Shown here one piece after another: positions 15,999 to 24,392 of a DNA stretch of 28,664 nt. Position numbers and translations under genes: made by a program. Each line of letters starts with the position of its first letter. Positions within the stretch are counted from its first letter, which is position 1. The DNA is from Leptolinea sp964424035. GTDB lineage: Bacteria > Chloroflexota > Anaerolineae > Anaerolineales > Anaerolineaceae. Below the pieces are notes generated by a model. That model did no database searches and was not told the DNA's origin. It saw only the letters and a list, made by a program, of their open reading frames with translations. The stretch lies in NCBI GenBank assembly GCA_964424035.1, contig CAYRHB010000036.1:1-28664 (forward strand), given 5' to 3'.

Positions 15999-17009
15999 AT
16001 GAGTATTAAGCGTCTGTTTTTTGTTACATTGATGGTTACATTGCTGGTTGCAGCCTGTGCCCCTGCTGCCACACCGGCACCTGCAGCCCCCGTGGAAGAA
16101 GCCAAACCGATCAAGGTTGCGGTGATCATGCCCAGCGCCATTACCGACCTGGCATTCAGCCAGTCCATGTACTCGGCGCTCAAGACCATCCAGGAAGGTA
16201 TGGGTGGTGAAGCCAAAATGGAATTGAAATACACCGAGAACATGTTCAATGTTCCGGATGCGGCTGCCGCCATTCGCGATTATGCCTCCCAGGGGTTCGA
16301 TATCGTAATCGCCCACGGTTCACAATACGGCGCATCAGTTCAGGAGATCGCTCCCGACTTCCCGAAAACCACATTCGCCTGGGGTACCGACGTCAATACC
16401 TTTGGTCTTGATAATGTGTATGCCTATACCGCCGCGGCTGAAGAAGGCGGTTATGTGAACGGTGTGATGGCTGCCATGTTGACAAAGAGCAAGAAGATCG
16501 GCGTTACAGGCCCCATCGAAGTTGGTGATGCCAAAACCTATATTGACGGCTTTGGGCAGGGTGTTGCCTCTGTCGATTCAACCATCGAAATTTCCAAAAC
16601 CTGGACCGGCTCCTTCTCCGATGTCGCTCTAATGACCGAAGCCGCCAAGACCCACATCTCCGCCGGGGCTGACGCGTTAACCGGTTCATCGCAATCGGTT
16701 GTCGGTTCCATCGGTGCTGCCAAAGAAAAAGGCGGTGTCCTGTGGTTCGGCACCCAGGCCGACCAGGCATCACTGGCCACCGATCTGGTGGTCGCCAGCC
16801 AGGTATATGACTGGACCGGAATGCTGAAAGAAATCATCGCCAAACGCGGTGAAGGCAAACTGGGCGGCGAAAAATATGTCCTGCAGCTGAAGAATGATGG
16901 TTTGAAGATCAGCTACAATCCCGATTTCGATCTGCCGGCTGATGTAAAAGCCGCGGCTGAAAAAGCGATTGCCGGAATCAAAGACGGCTCGATCAAAGTC
17001 GAACCTTAA
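15999..17009 (+). CDS. BMP-family substrate-binding lipoprotein
   Basis: 336 residues from the ATG at 15999, chosen because GAGGAGG lies just upstream and the protein then starts with a lipoprotein signal, MSIKRLFFVTLMVTLLVAAC (Cys20). A Pro/Ala spacer and then the BMP/PnrA-like fold follow: KVAVIMPSAITDLAFSQSMY, YASQGFDIVIAHGSQYG, GVTGPIEVGDAKTYIDGFGQ and ADQASLATDLVVASQVYDWT. PnrA-like proteins bind purine nucleosides; related BMP proteins bind other small molecules, so the exact ligand is open. It delivers substrate to the two permeases encoded upstream. Codons are clean and the protein is full length. Confidence 0.93.
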   Translation: MSIKRLFFVTLMVTLLVAACAPAATPAPAAPVEEAKPIKVAVIMPSAITDLAFSQSMYSALKTIQEGMGGEAKMELKYTENMFNVPDAAAAIRDYASQGFDIVIAHGSQYGASVQEIAPDFPKTTFAWGTDVNTFGLDNVYAYTAAAEEGGYVNGVMAAMLTKSKKIGVTGPIEVGDAKTYIDGFGQGVASVDSTIEISKTWTGSFSDVALMTEAAKTHISAGADALTGSSQSVVGSIGAAKEKGGVLWFGTQADQASLATDLVVASQVYDWTGMLKEIIAKRGEGKLGGEKYVLQLKNDGLKISYNPDFDLPADVKAAAEKAIAGIKDGSIKVEP

Positions 17010-17028
17010 ACCCTTTTCGTAGTTCCCA

Positions 17029-17054
17029 TCCCTCCCCCCGTCTGGGGGGAGGGA
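17029..17054 (+). terminator. GC-rich hairpin between the binding-protein and ATPase genes
   Basis: Perfect 11-bp stem TCCCTCCCCCC / GGGGGGAGGGA with loop GTCT, 19 bp after the lipoprotein stop. There is no T-run after it, so full termination is unlikely. It more likely slows decay or partly attenuates, favouring the binding protein over the ATPase, a known arrangement in ABC operons. Confidence 0.55.
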
Positions 17055-17095
17055 AATGGTTTTCATCGATCATAAATTCACCTTTGAGGTTTGTT

Positions 17096-18729
17096 ATGCC
17101 AGCAGAAGTAAAAACAAACGACCAGCACAAAATCGAACGCGTGGAGATGTGTAACATCGTAAAACGGTTCCCCGGCGTTCTGGCCAATTCACAGGTATGC
17201 TTCGAAGTAAAAACCGGTGAAGTTCATGCCCTGCTGGGAGAGAATGGTGCCGGTAAAAGTACGCTGATGCGCCAGCTTTACGGGCTTTACAAACCGGATG
17301 AAGGTGAAATTATTATTGATGGAGAACCTGTTATATTCCATTCTCCAGCCGATGCCATCCGCGCCGGTATCGGTATGATCCACCAGCATTTTATGCTGGT
17401 GCCCACACTCACAGTTGCCGAGAATGTCATTCTGGGATTGAAATCGAAACATGAACCGGTTCTGGATCTGGAAACCGTTTCCAAAAAGGTGATCGAACTT
17501 TCCCAGGCGTATGGTTTGAAGGTTGATCCTTCCGCTTTCGTCTGGCAGCTTTCAGTGGGTGAACAGCAGCGCGTTGAAATCATCAAAGCATTGTATCGGG
17601 GGGCCAGTCTCATCATCCTTGACGAGCCGACAGCGGTTTTAACGCCGCAGGAAGTGAATGACCTGTTTGCCACGCTGAAACATATGGTCCAGGAAGGCCA
17701 CGCCCTGGTATTTATTTCCCATAAGCTGCATGAAGTCATGGAGATCAGTGACCGGGTGACCGTCCTGCGTGACGGGCAGGTTATCGGCACCCGACCCACC
17801 AAGGATATGACCCGCAATGATCTGGTGAAGATGATGGTCGGGCGGGAAATGAAAAAAATATCTCCCCAACCGATCAAAACCGGACCGGTACGCCTTAAGA
17901 TCGATAACCTGCATACCATGGGTGACCGGGGAACCGAGATGCTCCGCGGCGTTTCACTGGAAATTCATGGCGGTGAGATTATCGGGCTGGCCGGGGTTTC
18001 CGGTAACGGACAGCGCGAGTTGGCAGAATGTTTATCCGGTCTTCGTAAATTGACATCCGGGCAGATCAAACTGGATGAGATGGATATCACATCACTGGCG
18101 CTTAAAGACCGGGTGGATTCCGGTCTCTCCTATATTCCGGAAGAGCGGATGCGCGATGGCGCCATCCGTGAATTTTCGGTTCAGGAGAATCTCTTCCTTC
18201 AGGATCATGCGTCTCCCCAATTCACCCGGGGCATTTTCCTGGATTTTCCGCGTATGGAAGCCTTTGCCAGAAAAATGGTCAAAGAGTTCACCGTAAAGAC
18301 ACCCCACCTGGATACTCCGGTCAAGAACCTGTCAGGTGGAAATATTCAAAAACTCATTCTGGCGCGTGAATTGGCACGGCAACCCAAAGTGCTCATTGCC
18401 GCGCAGCCCACCCGTGGAGTGGACATCGGCGCAACAGAATATATCCACGAACGCCTTCTGATGCAGCGGGACGCCGGTACTGCCATCCTCCTCATCTCGG
18501 AAGACCTGGATGAGATCCGTACTCTATCAGACCGGATCGCTGTTATTTATGAAGGCAGCATAATGGGTATCNNNNNNNNNNTTTTTTTCCGTAAAAATAA
18601 ACACCGGTAAGTGTTTTTTTTGTAAGCCAAAAAAAGGGTTAAGGTGATAGAAAACCCCCCTCTATTGAACAGATCGGCCTCATGATGGCCGGAATATCCA
18701 TGGAAGAGGCTATTCAACGTTCTACCTGA
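17096..18729 (+). CDS. BMP-type ABC transporter ATP-binding protein (two ATPase domains), interrupted by an assembly gap
   Basis: The start is ATG 17096 with GAGG upstream; TTG 17084 is an alternative. First ATPase domain: Walker A GENGAGKS (48-55), signature LSVGEQQRVEI and Walker B LIILDEPTAVLTP. Second domain (from about 265): GLAGVSGNGQRELAE, signature LSGGNIQKLI and LIAAQPTRGVDIGATEYIHE. This tandem form is typical of sugar and nucleoside importers. Reading is clean to YEGSIMGI (18571), then come 10 Ns and a run of odd sequence that ends the frame at 18610. A typical family C-terminus, GDRKPPSIEQIGLMMAGISM followed by EEAIQRST, appears at 18643-18729 in another frame. So the gene probably ends at 18729 and the join is unresolved. 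Confidence 0.8.
18572..18581. other. Assembly gap (10 Ns)
   Basis: Ten undetermined bases near the end of the ATPase gene. The true gap length is unknown, so no reading frame can be carried across it. Confidence 0.99.
18582..18642. other. Anomalous homopolymer-rich segment next to the gap
   Basis: About 61 bp that match neither the ATPase frame nor its family. It contains T7, T8 and A7 runs and a small hairpin AAACAC-CGGTAA-GTGTTT followed by further Ts. Family spacing predicts that YEGSIMGI should join almost directly to GDRKPPSIEQIG, so this segment looks like poor contig-end sequence or a small insertion. Confidence 0.6.
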
Positions 18730-18751
18730 TATTAGTGGTAAGGGAGAACAC

Positions 18752-19633
18752 ATGGAACGATTCAAGTATTTTCGCGCAGGCAGCATTGATGAAGCCGTTG
18801 AACTGCTAAATCAACCCCATTCCAAAAGCAAACCGCTCGCCGGCAGCACAGATATCATCCTCCAATTGCGCCATGATCCGGACTCGTGTGATCGTGTGGT
18901 GGATGTTTCCCTGATCCCTGATCTTCATAAGATCGAACAGATTGATAACGAAATCCTTATCGGCGCAGCAGCCACATTCTCAGAGGTCATCCATAACCCG
19001 CTGGTCCAACGAACTGCCCCGATCCTGGTGGATGCCTGCAAAACTGTCGGGGCGGTTCAGATCCGCAATATGGGTACTCTGGGCGGGAATGTAGCCAATG
19101 CCGCTGCCTGTGCCGATTCCCTGCCCGCGCTGGTCTGTCTGAATGCCAGAGCCCGGGTTGTCACACCGGCAGAAGTATTTGACTGGACGGTCAGTGAACT
19201 GGTTCTCAGTCCAAACAAGACGCGAATTCCATCCGATGGTCTGCTCGTTTCCCTCCGGTTCACGATTCCACCAGATGGCACACACGGTATCTTTCTAAAA
19301 CTGGGCCGTCGCAATGCCATGGCGATCTCGCGCCTGACGGTTGCCGCCCTTGGGCGATTGGATGACAGGCAAAAGATCACGGAAGCCCGCTTTGTTACCG
19401 GCTCGGCGGCTCCTTTGATATGTCGTTTTGAAAGTGTAGAAAATCATCTTCTGGGGCGTGAACCCTCGTATGAACTGATGCAGGAAGCCGGCAGGCTGGC
19501 CACAGAAGAGATGGTCAAACTTTCCGGTTATCGGTGGTCTTCAGAATTCAAAGTGCCCGCACTGGCTGCCATGACCACCCGCGCCCTATCACGGGTATTT
19601 GGTGTACCCTTTGGTCAAACGGAGTCACAATGA
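18752..19633 (+). CDS. Molybdenum hydroxylase FAD subunit (xanthine dehydrogenase/CoxM-like)
   Basis: 293 residues, normal for a separate FAD subunit. It passes electrons from the Fe-S subunit to its acceptor. The N-terminal FAD-binding part has FKYFRAGSIDEAVELLNQ, KPLAGSTDIILQLR (pyrophosphate contact) and VQIRNMGTLGGNVANAAACA, the second FAD motif. The C-terminal CO-dehydrogenase-flavoprotein domain starts near FLKLGRRNAMAISRLTVAAL. GGGAG precedes the ATG, 22 bp after the ATPase end, which suggests that uptake and oxidation genes share a transcript. It overlaps the 2Fe-2S subunit by 4 bp (ATGA). Whether xanthine or another aromatic heterocycle is the substrate is not fixed by this subunit. 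Confidence 0.92.
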   Translation: MERFKYFRAGSIDEAVELLNQPHSKSKPLAGSTDIILQLRHDPDSCDRVVDVSLIPDLHKIEQIDNEILIGAAATFSEVIHNPLVQRTAPILVDACKTVGAVQIRNMGTLGGNVANAAACADSLPALVCLNARARVVTPAEVFDWTVSELVLSPNKTRIPSDGLLVSLRFTIPPDGTHGIFLKLGRRNAMAISRLTVAALGRLDDRQKITEARFVTGSAAPLICRFESVENHLLGREPSYELMQEAGRLATEEMVKLSGYRWSSEFKVPALAAMTTRALSRVFGVPFGQTESQ

Positions 19634-20112
19634 AATTTGAATTGACAGTAAATGGAAGCCGGCAGACAGCGGAAGCTCCGGCGGACATCTCCCTTTTACA
19701 TTTTCTCCGTGATGTTCTGCATCTGACCGGCACCAAGGAAGGCTGCAATGTCGGGGAATGTGGTGCCTGTTCGGTTATTCTAGATGGAAAGCTGGTTAAT
19801 TCCTGTCTGATACTTGCCGCACAGGCCAACGGACGGGATGTTATTACAATTGAAGGAATTCATGCTGCGGATGGGGGTCCCAATGACCTGCAACAGGCTT
19901 TTATTGAATACGGCGCTGTGCAATGCGGTTATTGCACTCCCGGGATGATCCTGGCCGGAGAAGCACTGTTGGCATCCACCCCGGAACCCACCAGATTGGA
20001 AATCCGGGAGGCAATTGCCGGAAACCTGTGCCGTTGCACCGGCTACCAGCAGATCGTGGATGCCATTGAAGCAGCTGCCATCCACAGACAGGAGAAGAAA
20101 ACCCGTGGCTGA
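19630..20112 (+). CDS. Molybdenum hydroxylase 2Fe-2S subunit (XdhC/CoxS-like)
   Basis: 160 residues from the ATG at 19630 (GGAG upstream, 4-bp overlap with the FAD subunit). It carries two 2Fe-2S clusters that link the molybdenum centre to FAD. The plant-ferredoxin-like N-terminal cluster uses Cys39, Cys44, Cys47 and Cys59 (CNVGECGACSVILDGKLVNS then C). The helical C-terminal cluster uses Cys99, Cys102, Cys134 and Cys136 (CGYCTPGM and CRCTGYQ). All eight ligands are present. The stop overlaps the molybdenum subunit start by 8 bp. The order FAD, 2Fe-2S, Mo matches the coxMSL-type arrangement. Confidence 0.95.
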   Translation: MKFELTVNGSRQTAEAPADISLLHFLRDVLHLTGTKEGCNVGECGACSVILDGKLVNSCLILAAQANGRDVITIEGIHAADGGPNDLQQAFIEYGAVQCGYCTPGMILAGEALLASTPEPTRLEIREAIAGNLCRCTGYQQIVDAIEAAAIHRQEKKTRG

Positions 20113-22465
20113 GAGACAATATATCGGTAAACCGGCAAACCGGGTTGACGCCCTGGAAAAAGTGATGGGCACAGCCCGTTACGCGTGTGATTACTATCTG
20201 CCGGATATGTTAATCGCCCGTTGCTATCGGAGTGTCCTTCCCCATGCCCGCATCAAACGGATCGATACATCAGAAGCCCAAAAGATGCCCGGAGTTAAGG
20301 CGGTAATCACCAGCGAAGATTTCGAGAACCACGGGCGCTTTGGTTTCCCTGTTGTGGATATGTATATGCTGGCTCATGACCGGGTGCGTTTCGCCGGCGA
20401 CCCGATCGTTGCCGTGGCAGCTGAAAATGAAGATTCCCTTCAAGCCGCTTTGAATGCCCTGATCGTGGAACTTGAACCTCTGCCGGGTGTCTTTGACCCC
20501 CGGAGAGCACTTGACCCGGACGCGCCTCTGGTAGGTGAGAATCCCCGTGACGCGGAGGGTCATCCACGCGGAAACCTGTTGGTCGACTATATCGTACATC
20601 AGGCTGATCCCGATCCGGTACTGGCTGGGTGCGATATTGTGGTAGAGGATGAATACACGACCATGCATCAGGAGCATGCGTATATTGAAACAGAAGGGGC
20701 ACTGGCCGTTCCCTGGCAGGGTGGCAGCGGGGTAACCGTCTATGCCGGATGCCAGAGCCCATTCAATGCGCGTGATAATCTGGTAAAAACCCTGGGGTTG
20801 GAAGAAGAGGATGTACGGGTCATCCAACCCTATGTGGGCGGTGCCTTCGGCGTTAATGAGGATACGATGTACCTGACCATCGCCCAGGTTGCCAAACTGG
20901 GTCTGGTAGCCGGACGCCCCGTCAAAATGGTGCTTTCCCGCGAAGAGTCGTTGATCGCTTCCTATAAACGTGATGCCATGGTAATGAAATACAAAATCGG
21001 AGCCGACAAAGATGGCAACCTGAAAGCCTGCAAATTCCACGGGGTCGTGGATAGCGGCGGTTATTCCGCCATCACACCGTTCACAGCCTGGCGTTCGACC
21101 ATCCATGCCATGGGACCATACAGGTATGAAGCCTGCCACGTGGACACTGACGTAGTGTACACAAATAATGGTTTCGCCGGCGCGTTTCGCGGCTTTGGCA
21201 ACACAGAAGTATGCTACGCGGTGGAAATGGCGGTTGATGATATGGCCAGCCGGCTGAAAATGGATCCCATTGATTTTCGCCTGAAGAACTGTCTGCGCGC
21301 CGGTGACACCACTCCACACGGTCAGAAACTGGGCGATGATGTCGCTCTGGTTGATTGTTTGGAACAGGTTCGCTGTATCTCTGACTGGGATAATAAGCGA
21401 AAACTATACGACCGGGAGCATGCGAAACCAGATCAACCAGGCGAATATCGACATGGTATCGGTGTATCCGCGCTGTTCCACGGAATGTCACTGGGAGCGG
21501 AAGGTAAAGATTTTGCTGTTGGCACCCTGCGGGTCAACGAGGATAATACCCTGACCCTCACATCCGGATTAACCGATTATGGGAACGGGTCCCGTACCAC
21601 ATTTACCCTGATCGCCGCCGAAACCCTGGGGATCCATCCGGATCGCATTAAAATGTTGCGTCCGGATACTGACACAGCCATGAACAGTGGTCCGACCGTA
21701 GCCTCCCGGGCCACCGTACTCGGCGGCAACGCAACACGCGCAACAGCCATGCGAATGGATACGCTTCTGCTCACAGCAGCGGCGGACCTGCTTCAATGCC
21801 CGATCGAAAGCATCCACCGCAATGGTGAATTGTATATAGGACCGGATGAAGAACCGGTTGGCTTCGACCAGGTGGTGGAGCATGCCCGGAAAATGGGAAT
21901 GGTTCTATCAACAGTCGGACGTTGGAACGCCCCCGAAAATCACTGGTCATTCGAGAGCGGCAGCGGCAAACCATATTTCGCCTACCATTTTGGCGCCCAG
22001 GTGGCCGAAGTTCAGGTGGATACCGGTACGGGCAAGGTGGAAGTCACCAATTTCTGGGCAGTACACAACACTGGAACAGTGATATTTCCACAGGGCATTC
22101 TGGGACAGGTTTACGGCGGCATAACCCAGGGTCTGGGGTATGCCTTGATGGAACGAGTGGATTACGACCAGGGTTATATTCAAACCACCAATTTCGATGA
22201 ATACCTGATCCCCACAGCCCTGGATGTGCCGGATATCAAGGCTGAATTCGTCGAGAAACCCTTTGCGGATGGTCCATTCGGAGCAAAAAATATTGCGGAA
22301 CCGGGCATGGTCCCGGCAGCACCGGCCATCGTTAATGCCATTTTCCACGCCACAGGCCGGCGTATCAAGAACCTGCCGGCAAACCTGGAAAGAGTCCTTA
22401 TTGGAAAAGATCTCAGAAAAGAAGGATCCAGCAAAGCCTGCAAACTGGGACTTCATCTGGTGTAA
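20105..22465 (+). CDS. Molybdenum hydroxylase large subunit (xanthine dehydrogenase/aldehyde oxidase family)
   Basis: 786 residues, starting at GTG 20105 with AGGAG about 10 nt upstream; the longer frame would lie inside the preceding gene. It binds the molybdopterin cofactor and hydroxylates the substrate. The N-terminal a/b-hammerhead begins near KPANRVDALEKVMGTARYAC. Cofactor and active-site segments follow: GGAFGVNEDTMY, GAFRGFGNTE (Arg362), GLTDYGNGSRTTFTLIAAET, and catalytic Glu732 in GAKNIAEPGMVPAAPAIVNA. Where many relatives have MGQG at the cofactor, this one has YGNG (Asn494). FRGFG is shared with xanthine dehydrogenases and the linked BMP importer suggests purines, but aldehydes or other N-heterocycles remain possible. 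Cofactor-assembly genes are not in the window. Confidence 0.93.
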   Translation: MAERQYIGKPANRVDALEKVMGTARYACDYYLPDMLIARCYRSVLPHARIKRIDTSEAQKMPGVKAVITSEDFENHGRFGFPVVDMYMLAHDRVRFAGDPIVAVAAENEDSLQAALNALIVELEPLPGVFDPRRALDPDAPLVGENPRDAEGHPRGNLLVDYIVHQADPDPVLAGCDIVVEDEYTTMHQEHAYIETEGALAVPWQGGSGVTVYAGCQSPFNARDNLVKTLGLEEEDVRVIQPYVGGAFGVNEDTMYLTIAQVAKLGLVAGRPVKMVLSREESLIASYKRDAMVMKYKIGADKDGNLKACKFHGVVDSGGYSAITPFTAWRSTIHAMGPYRYEACHVDTDVVYTNNGFAGAFRGFGNTEVCYAVEMAVDDMASRLKMDPIDFRLKNCLRAGDTTPHGQKLGDDVALVDCLEQVRCISDWDNKRKLYDREHAKPDQPGEYRHGIGVSALFHGMSLGAEGKDFAVGTLRVNEDNTLTLTSGLTDYGNGSRTTFTLIAAETLGIHPDRIKMLRPDTDTAMNSGPTVASRATVLGGNATRATAMRMDTLLLTAAADLLQCPIESIHRNGELYIGPDEEPVGFDQVVEHARKMGMVLSTVGRWNAPENHWSFESGSGKPYFAYHFGAQVAEVQVDTGTGKVEVTNFWAVHNTGTVIFPQGILGQVYGGITQGLGYALMERVDYDQGYIQTTNFDEYLIPTALDVPDIKAEFVEKPFADGPFGAKNIAEPGMVPAAPAIVNAIFHATGRRIKNLPANLERVLIGKDLRKEGSSKACKLGLHLV

Positions 22466-22496
22466 AATCAAGCCCATCAGTGGGTGACCGATTTAT

Positions 22497-22521
22497 CGGT
22501 TGAACTTTAACCGTTTTCTTC
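22497..22521 (+). terminator. Weak terminator after the molybdenum hydroxylase operon
   Basis: Stem CGGTT / AACCG (22497-22501, 22509-22513) with a 7-nt loop, followed by TTTTCTTC. It overlaps an alternative hairpin ACCGAT-TT-ATCGGT (22487-22500). It lies 31 bp past the stop. The short stem makes it uncertain. Confidence 0.4.
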
Positions 22522-22668
22522 ATAATTCTGACGAATGAGCATTCTGCCTTACCAGGGCAGTTATTCCCGCAGATGTTTCGCGTCCGTTGCCATAGAGACA
22601 AACGCACCTGTGATTATGCTTCCATACCCCGCCCGGCCAACCGTTTCTAACGATCAGGAGATAAGCAT

Positions 22669-24315
22669 ATGTTGAAATTTGATTTTCTTGATAAAGAACA
22701 TACGATTGCAGGACCTCAGTTTAATCGATGGTTTGTCCCTCCATCCGCTCTGGCCATCCATCTGTGTATCGGGATGGCCTACGGTTTCTCTGTTTTCTGG
22801 CTGCCATTATCCAAAGCCATTGGAATAACCGCGCCGGTGGTCTGCCCTGCTGATATGAACTTTTTCGCGAAAATCACGACCACATCCTGTGATTGGCCCA
22901 TCTCCATGCTGGGGTGGATGTTCACCCTCTTTTTTGTGTTTCTGGGTTCATCCGCGGCTATCTGGGGTTCCTGGTTGGAACACGCCGGTCCTCGAAAAGC
23001 CGGGTTTGTAAGTGCTTTATGCTGGTCTGGTGGTCTGGTGATCTCAGCCATCGGTGTCTATCTTCATCAGATATGGATGCTCTGGCTGGGCTCAGGGGTC
23101 ATCGGTGGGATCGGTCTGGGCTTGGGATATATATCGCCGGTATCCACCCTGATTAAATGGTTCCCCGACCGTCGTGGAATGGCAACCGGGATGGCTATCA
23201 TGGGCTTTGGCGGCGGCGCCATGGTGGGAGCCCCGTTTGCGGATTTCTTGATCAATCATTTTGCTTCATCGGATGGTGTGGGTGTCTGGCAGGCTTTTCT
23301 CGTTCTGGCTGGTGTCTATTTCCTGTTCATGATGGCTGGTGCGTTTGGCTATCGGGTTCCTCCACTTGGGTGGAAACCCAAAGGTTGGAATCCACCGGTG
23401 AATGCAGAAAACAATGTCATGATCACCACCCGTCACGTACACGCTAGAAACATCTGGAAGATCCCCCAATTCTGGTTGATCTGGGCTGTGCTTTGTCTGA
23501 ACGTGTCAGCTGGAATCGGTATTCTGGGCATGGCATCTCCATTGCTGCAGGAAGTCTTCGGGGGACGTCTGATCGGTATCACAGCGGGATTTAACGAATT
23601 GACCGCCGGGCAGAAGGTCCAGATTGCCACAGTGGCCGCCGGATTTACCGGATTGCTCTCCCTTTTCAATATCGGTGGACGATTTTTCTGGGCATCATTA
23701 TCGGACTATATCGGCCGCAAACAAACATATACCGTATTCTTTCTACTGGGGATCGTACTATATGCCTCCATTCCCACCCTGAGCAATACTGGGAATCTGG
23801 CAGTATTTGTAGCCTTCTTCTGCATCATCCTTTCCATGTATGGTGGAAGCTTTGCCACAATTCCAGCCTATCTGGCCGACATGTTCGGAACACAGATGGT
23901 TGGTGCGATCCATGGAAGGCTGTTAACAGCATGGGCTACAGCCGGCATCCTGGGACCCGTCCTGATAAATTACATCCGGGAATTCCAATTGAGCAGGGGA
24001 GTTCCCACCGACCAGGTCTACAATGTGACCATGTATATTCTCGCTGGTCTACTGGTGGTTGGGCTCATCTGCAATCTTCTCGTTCGGCCATTAAACGATA
24101 AACATTTTATGAGCGATGACGAACTGGAAAAAGAACGGAAATTGGCTCATGACAGGTCTGTAAAGAATGAAGAAGCTACCAGATCAAACGGAAAGACCAT
24201 CACCGCAGATGTTTCCCATCCGGTTTTCATTTTTCTCGCCTGGTCCGCCGTCGGACTTCCCCTCTTATATGCCATGTGGATCGTGGTTGGGAAAGCCTTA
24301 ATACTCTTCCAATGA
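22669..24315 (+). CDS. OFA-family MFS transporter (oxalate/formate antiporter-like)
   Basis: 548 residues with about 12 membrane helices, plus a longer central loop and a C-terminal extra helix (FIFLAWSAVGLPLLYAMWIV). The N-terminal NRWFVPPSALAIHLCIGMAY followed by GFSVFWLPLSKAIG is typical of the oxalate:formate antiporter family. Further MFS marks are WGSWLEHAGPRKAGF, LIKWFPDRRGMATGMAIMGF and WASLSDYIGRKQTY (motif A of the second half). AGGAG precedes the ATG. It follows the hydroxylase operon by 203 bp on the same strand. The family moves small carboxylates, often by exchange, so export of a degradation product is conceivable. The name does not prove oxalate as substrate. Confidence 0.88.
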   Translation: MLKFDFLDKEHTIAGPQFNRWFVPPSALAIHLCIGMAYGFSVFWLPLSKAIGITAPVVCPADMNFFAKITTTSCDWPISMLGWMFTLFFVFLGSSAAIWGSWLEHAGPRKAGFVSALCWSGGLVISAIGVYLHQIWMLWLGSGVIGGIGLGLGYISPVSTLIKWFPDRRGMATGMAIMGFGGGAMVGAPFADFLINHFASSDGVGVWQAFLVLAGVYFLFMMAGAFGYRVPPLGWKPKGWNPPVNAENNVMITTRHVHARNIWKIPQFWLIWAVLCLNVSAGIGILGMASPLLQEVFGGRLIGITAGFNELTAGQKVQIATVAAGFTGLLSLFNIGGRFFWASLSDYIGRKQTYTVFFLLGIVLYASIPTLSNTGNLAVFVAFFCIILSMYGGSFATIPAYLADMFGTQMVGAIHGRLLTAWATAGILGPVLINYIREFQLSRGVPTDQVYNVTMYILAGLLVVGLICNLLVRPLNDKHFMSDDELEKERKLAHDRSVKNEEATRSNGKTITADVSHPVFIFLAWSAVGLPLLYAMWIVVGKALILFQ

Positions 24316-24332
24316 TGAATTAGAACATCCAA

Positions 24333-24352
24333 CATAGAACCTCTATTCTATG
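24333..24352 (+). repeat. Hairpin upstream of the recQ terminator-like element
   Basis: Perfect 7-bp arms CATAGAA / TTCTATG with a 6-nt loop, 17 bp after the MFS stop. A/T-rich and without a T-run; it sits in tandem with the stronger hairpin at 24360. Confidence 0.4.
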
Positions 24353-24359
24353 GTACGAT

Positions 24360-24392
24360 AAGTGGCAGTGGGAAACCTCTGCCACTTTTCTT
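24360..24392 (+). terminator. Rho-independent terminator abutting the recQ start codon
   Basis: Perfect 9-bp stem AAGTGGCAG / CTGCCACTT (24360-24368, 24379-24387), 10-nt loop, then TTCTT directly before the recQ ATG. It probably ends the MFS transcript. It leaves recQ with no room for a normal ribosome site. Confidence 0.7.

Noticed and set aside
17287..17919. 210-codon minus-strand open frame opposite the ATPase
   Set aside because: Ser/Arg-rich antisense shadow of a conserved ABC ATPase.
20270..21319. 349-codon minus-strand open frame opposite the molybdenum subunit
   Set aside because: Lies entirely within a clear, motif-rich gene; its translation is atypical of a folded family and has no start signal.
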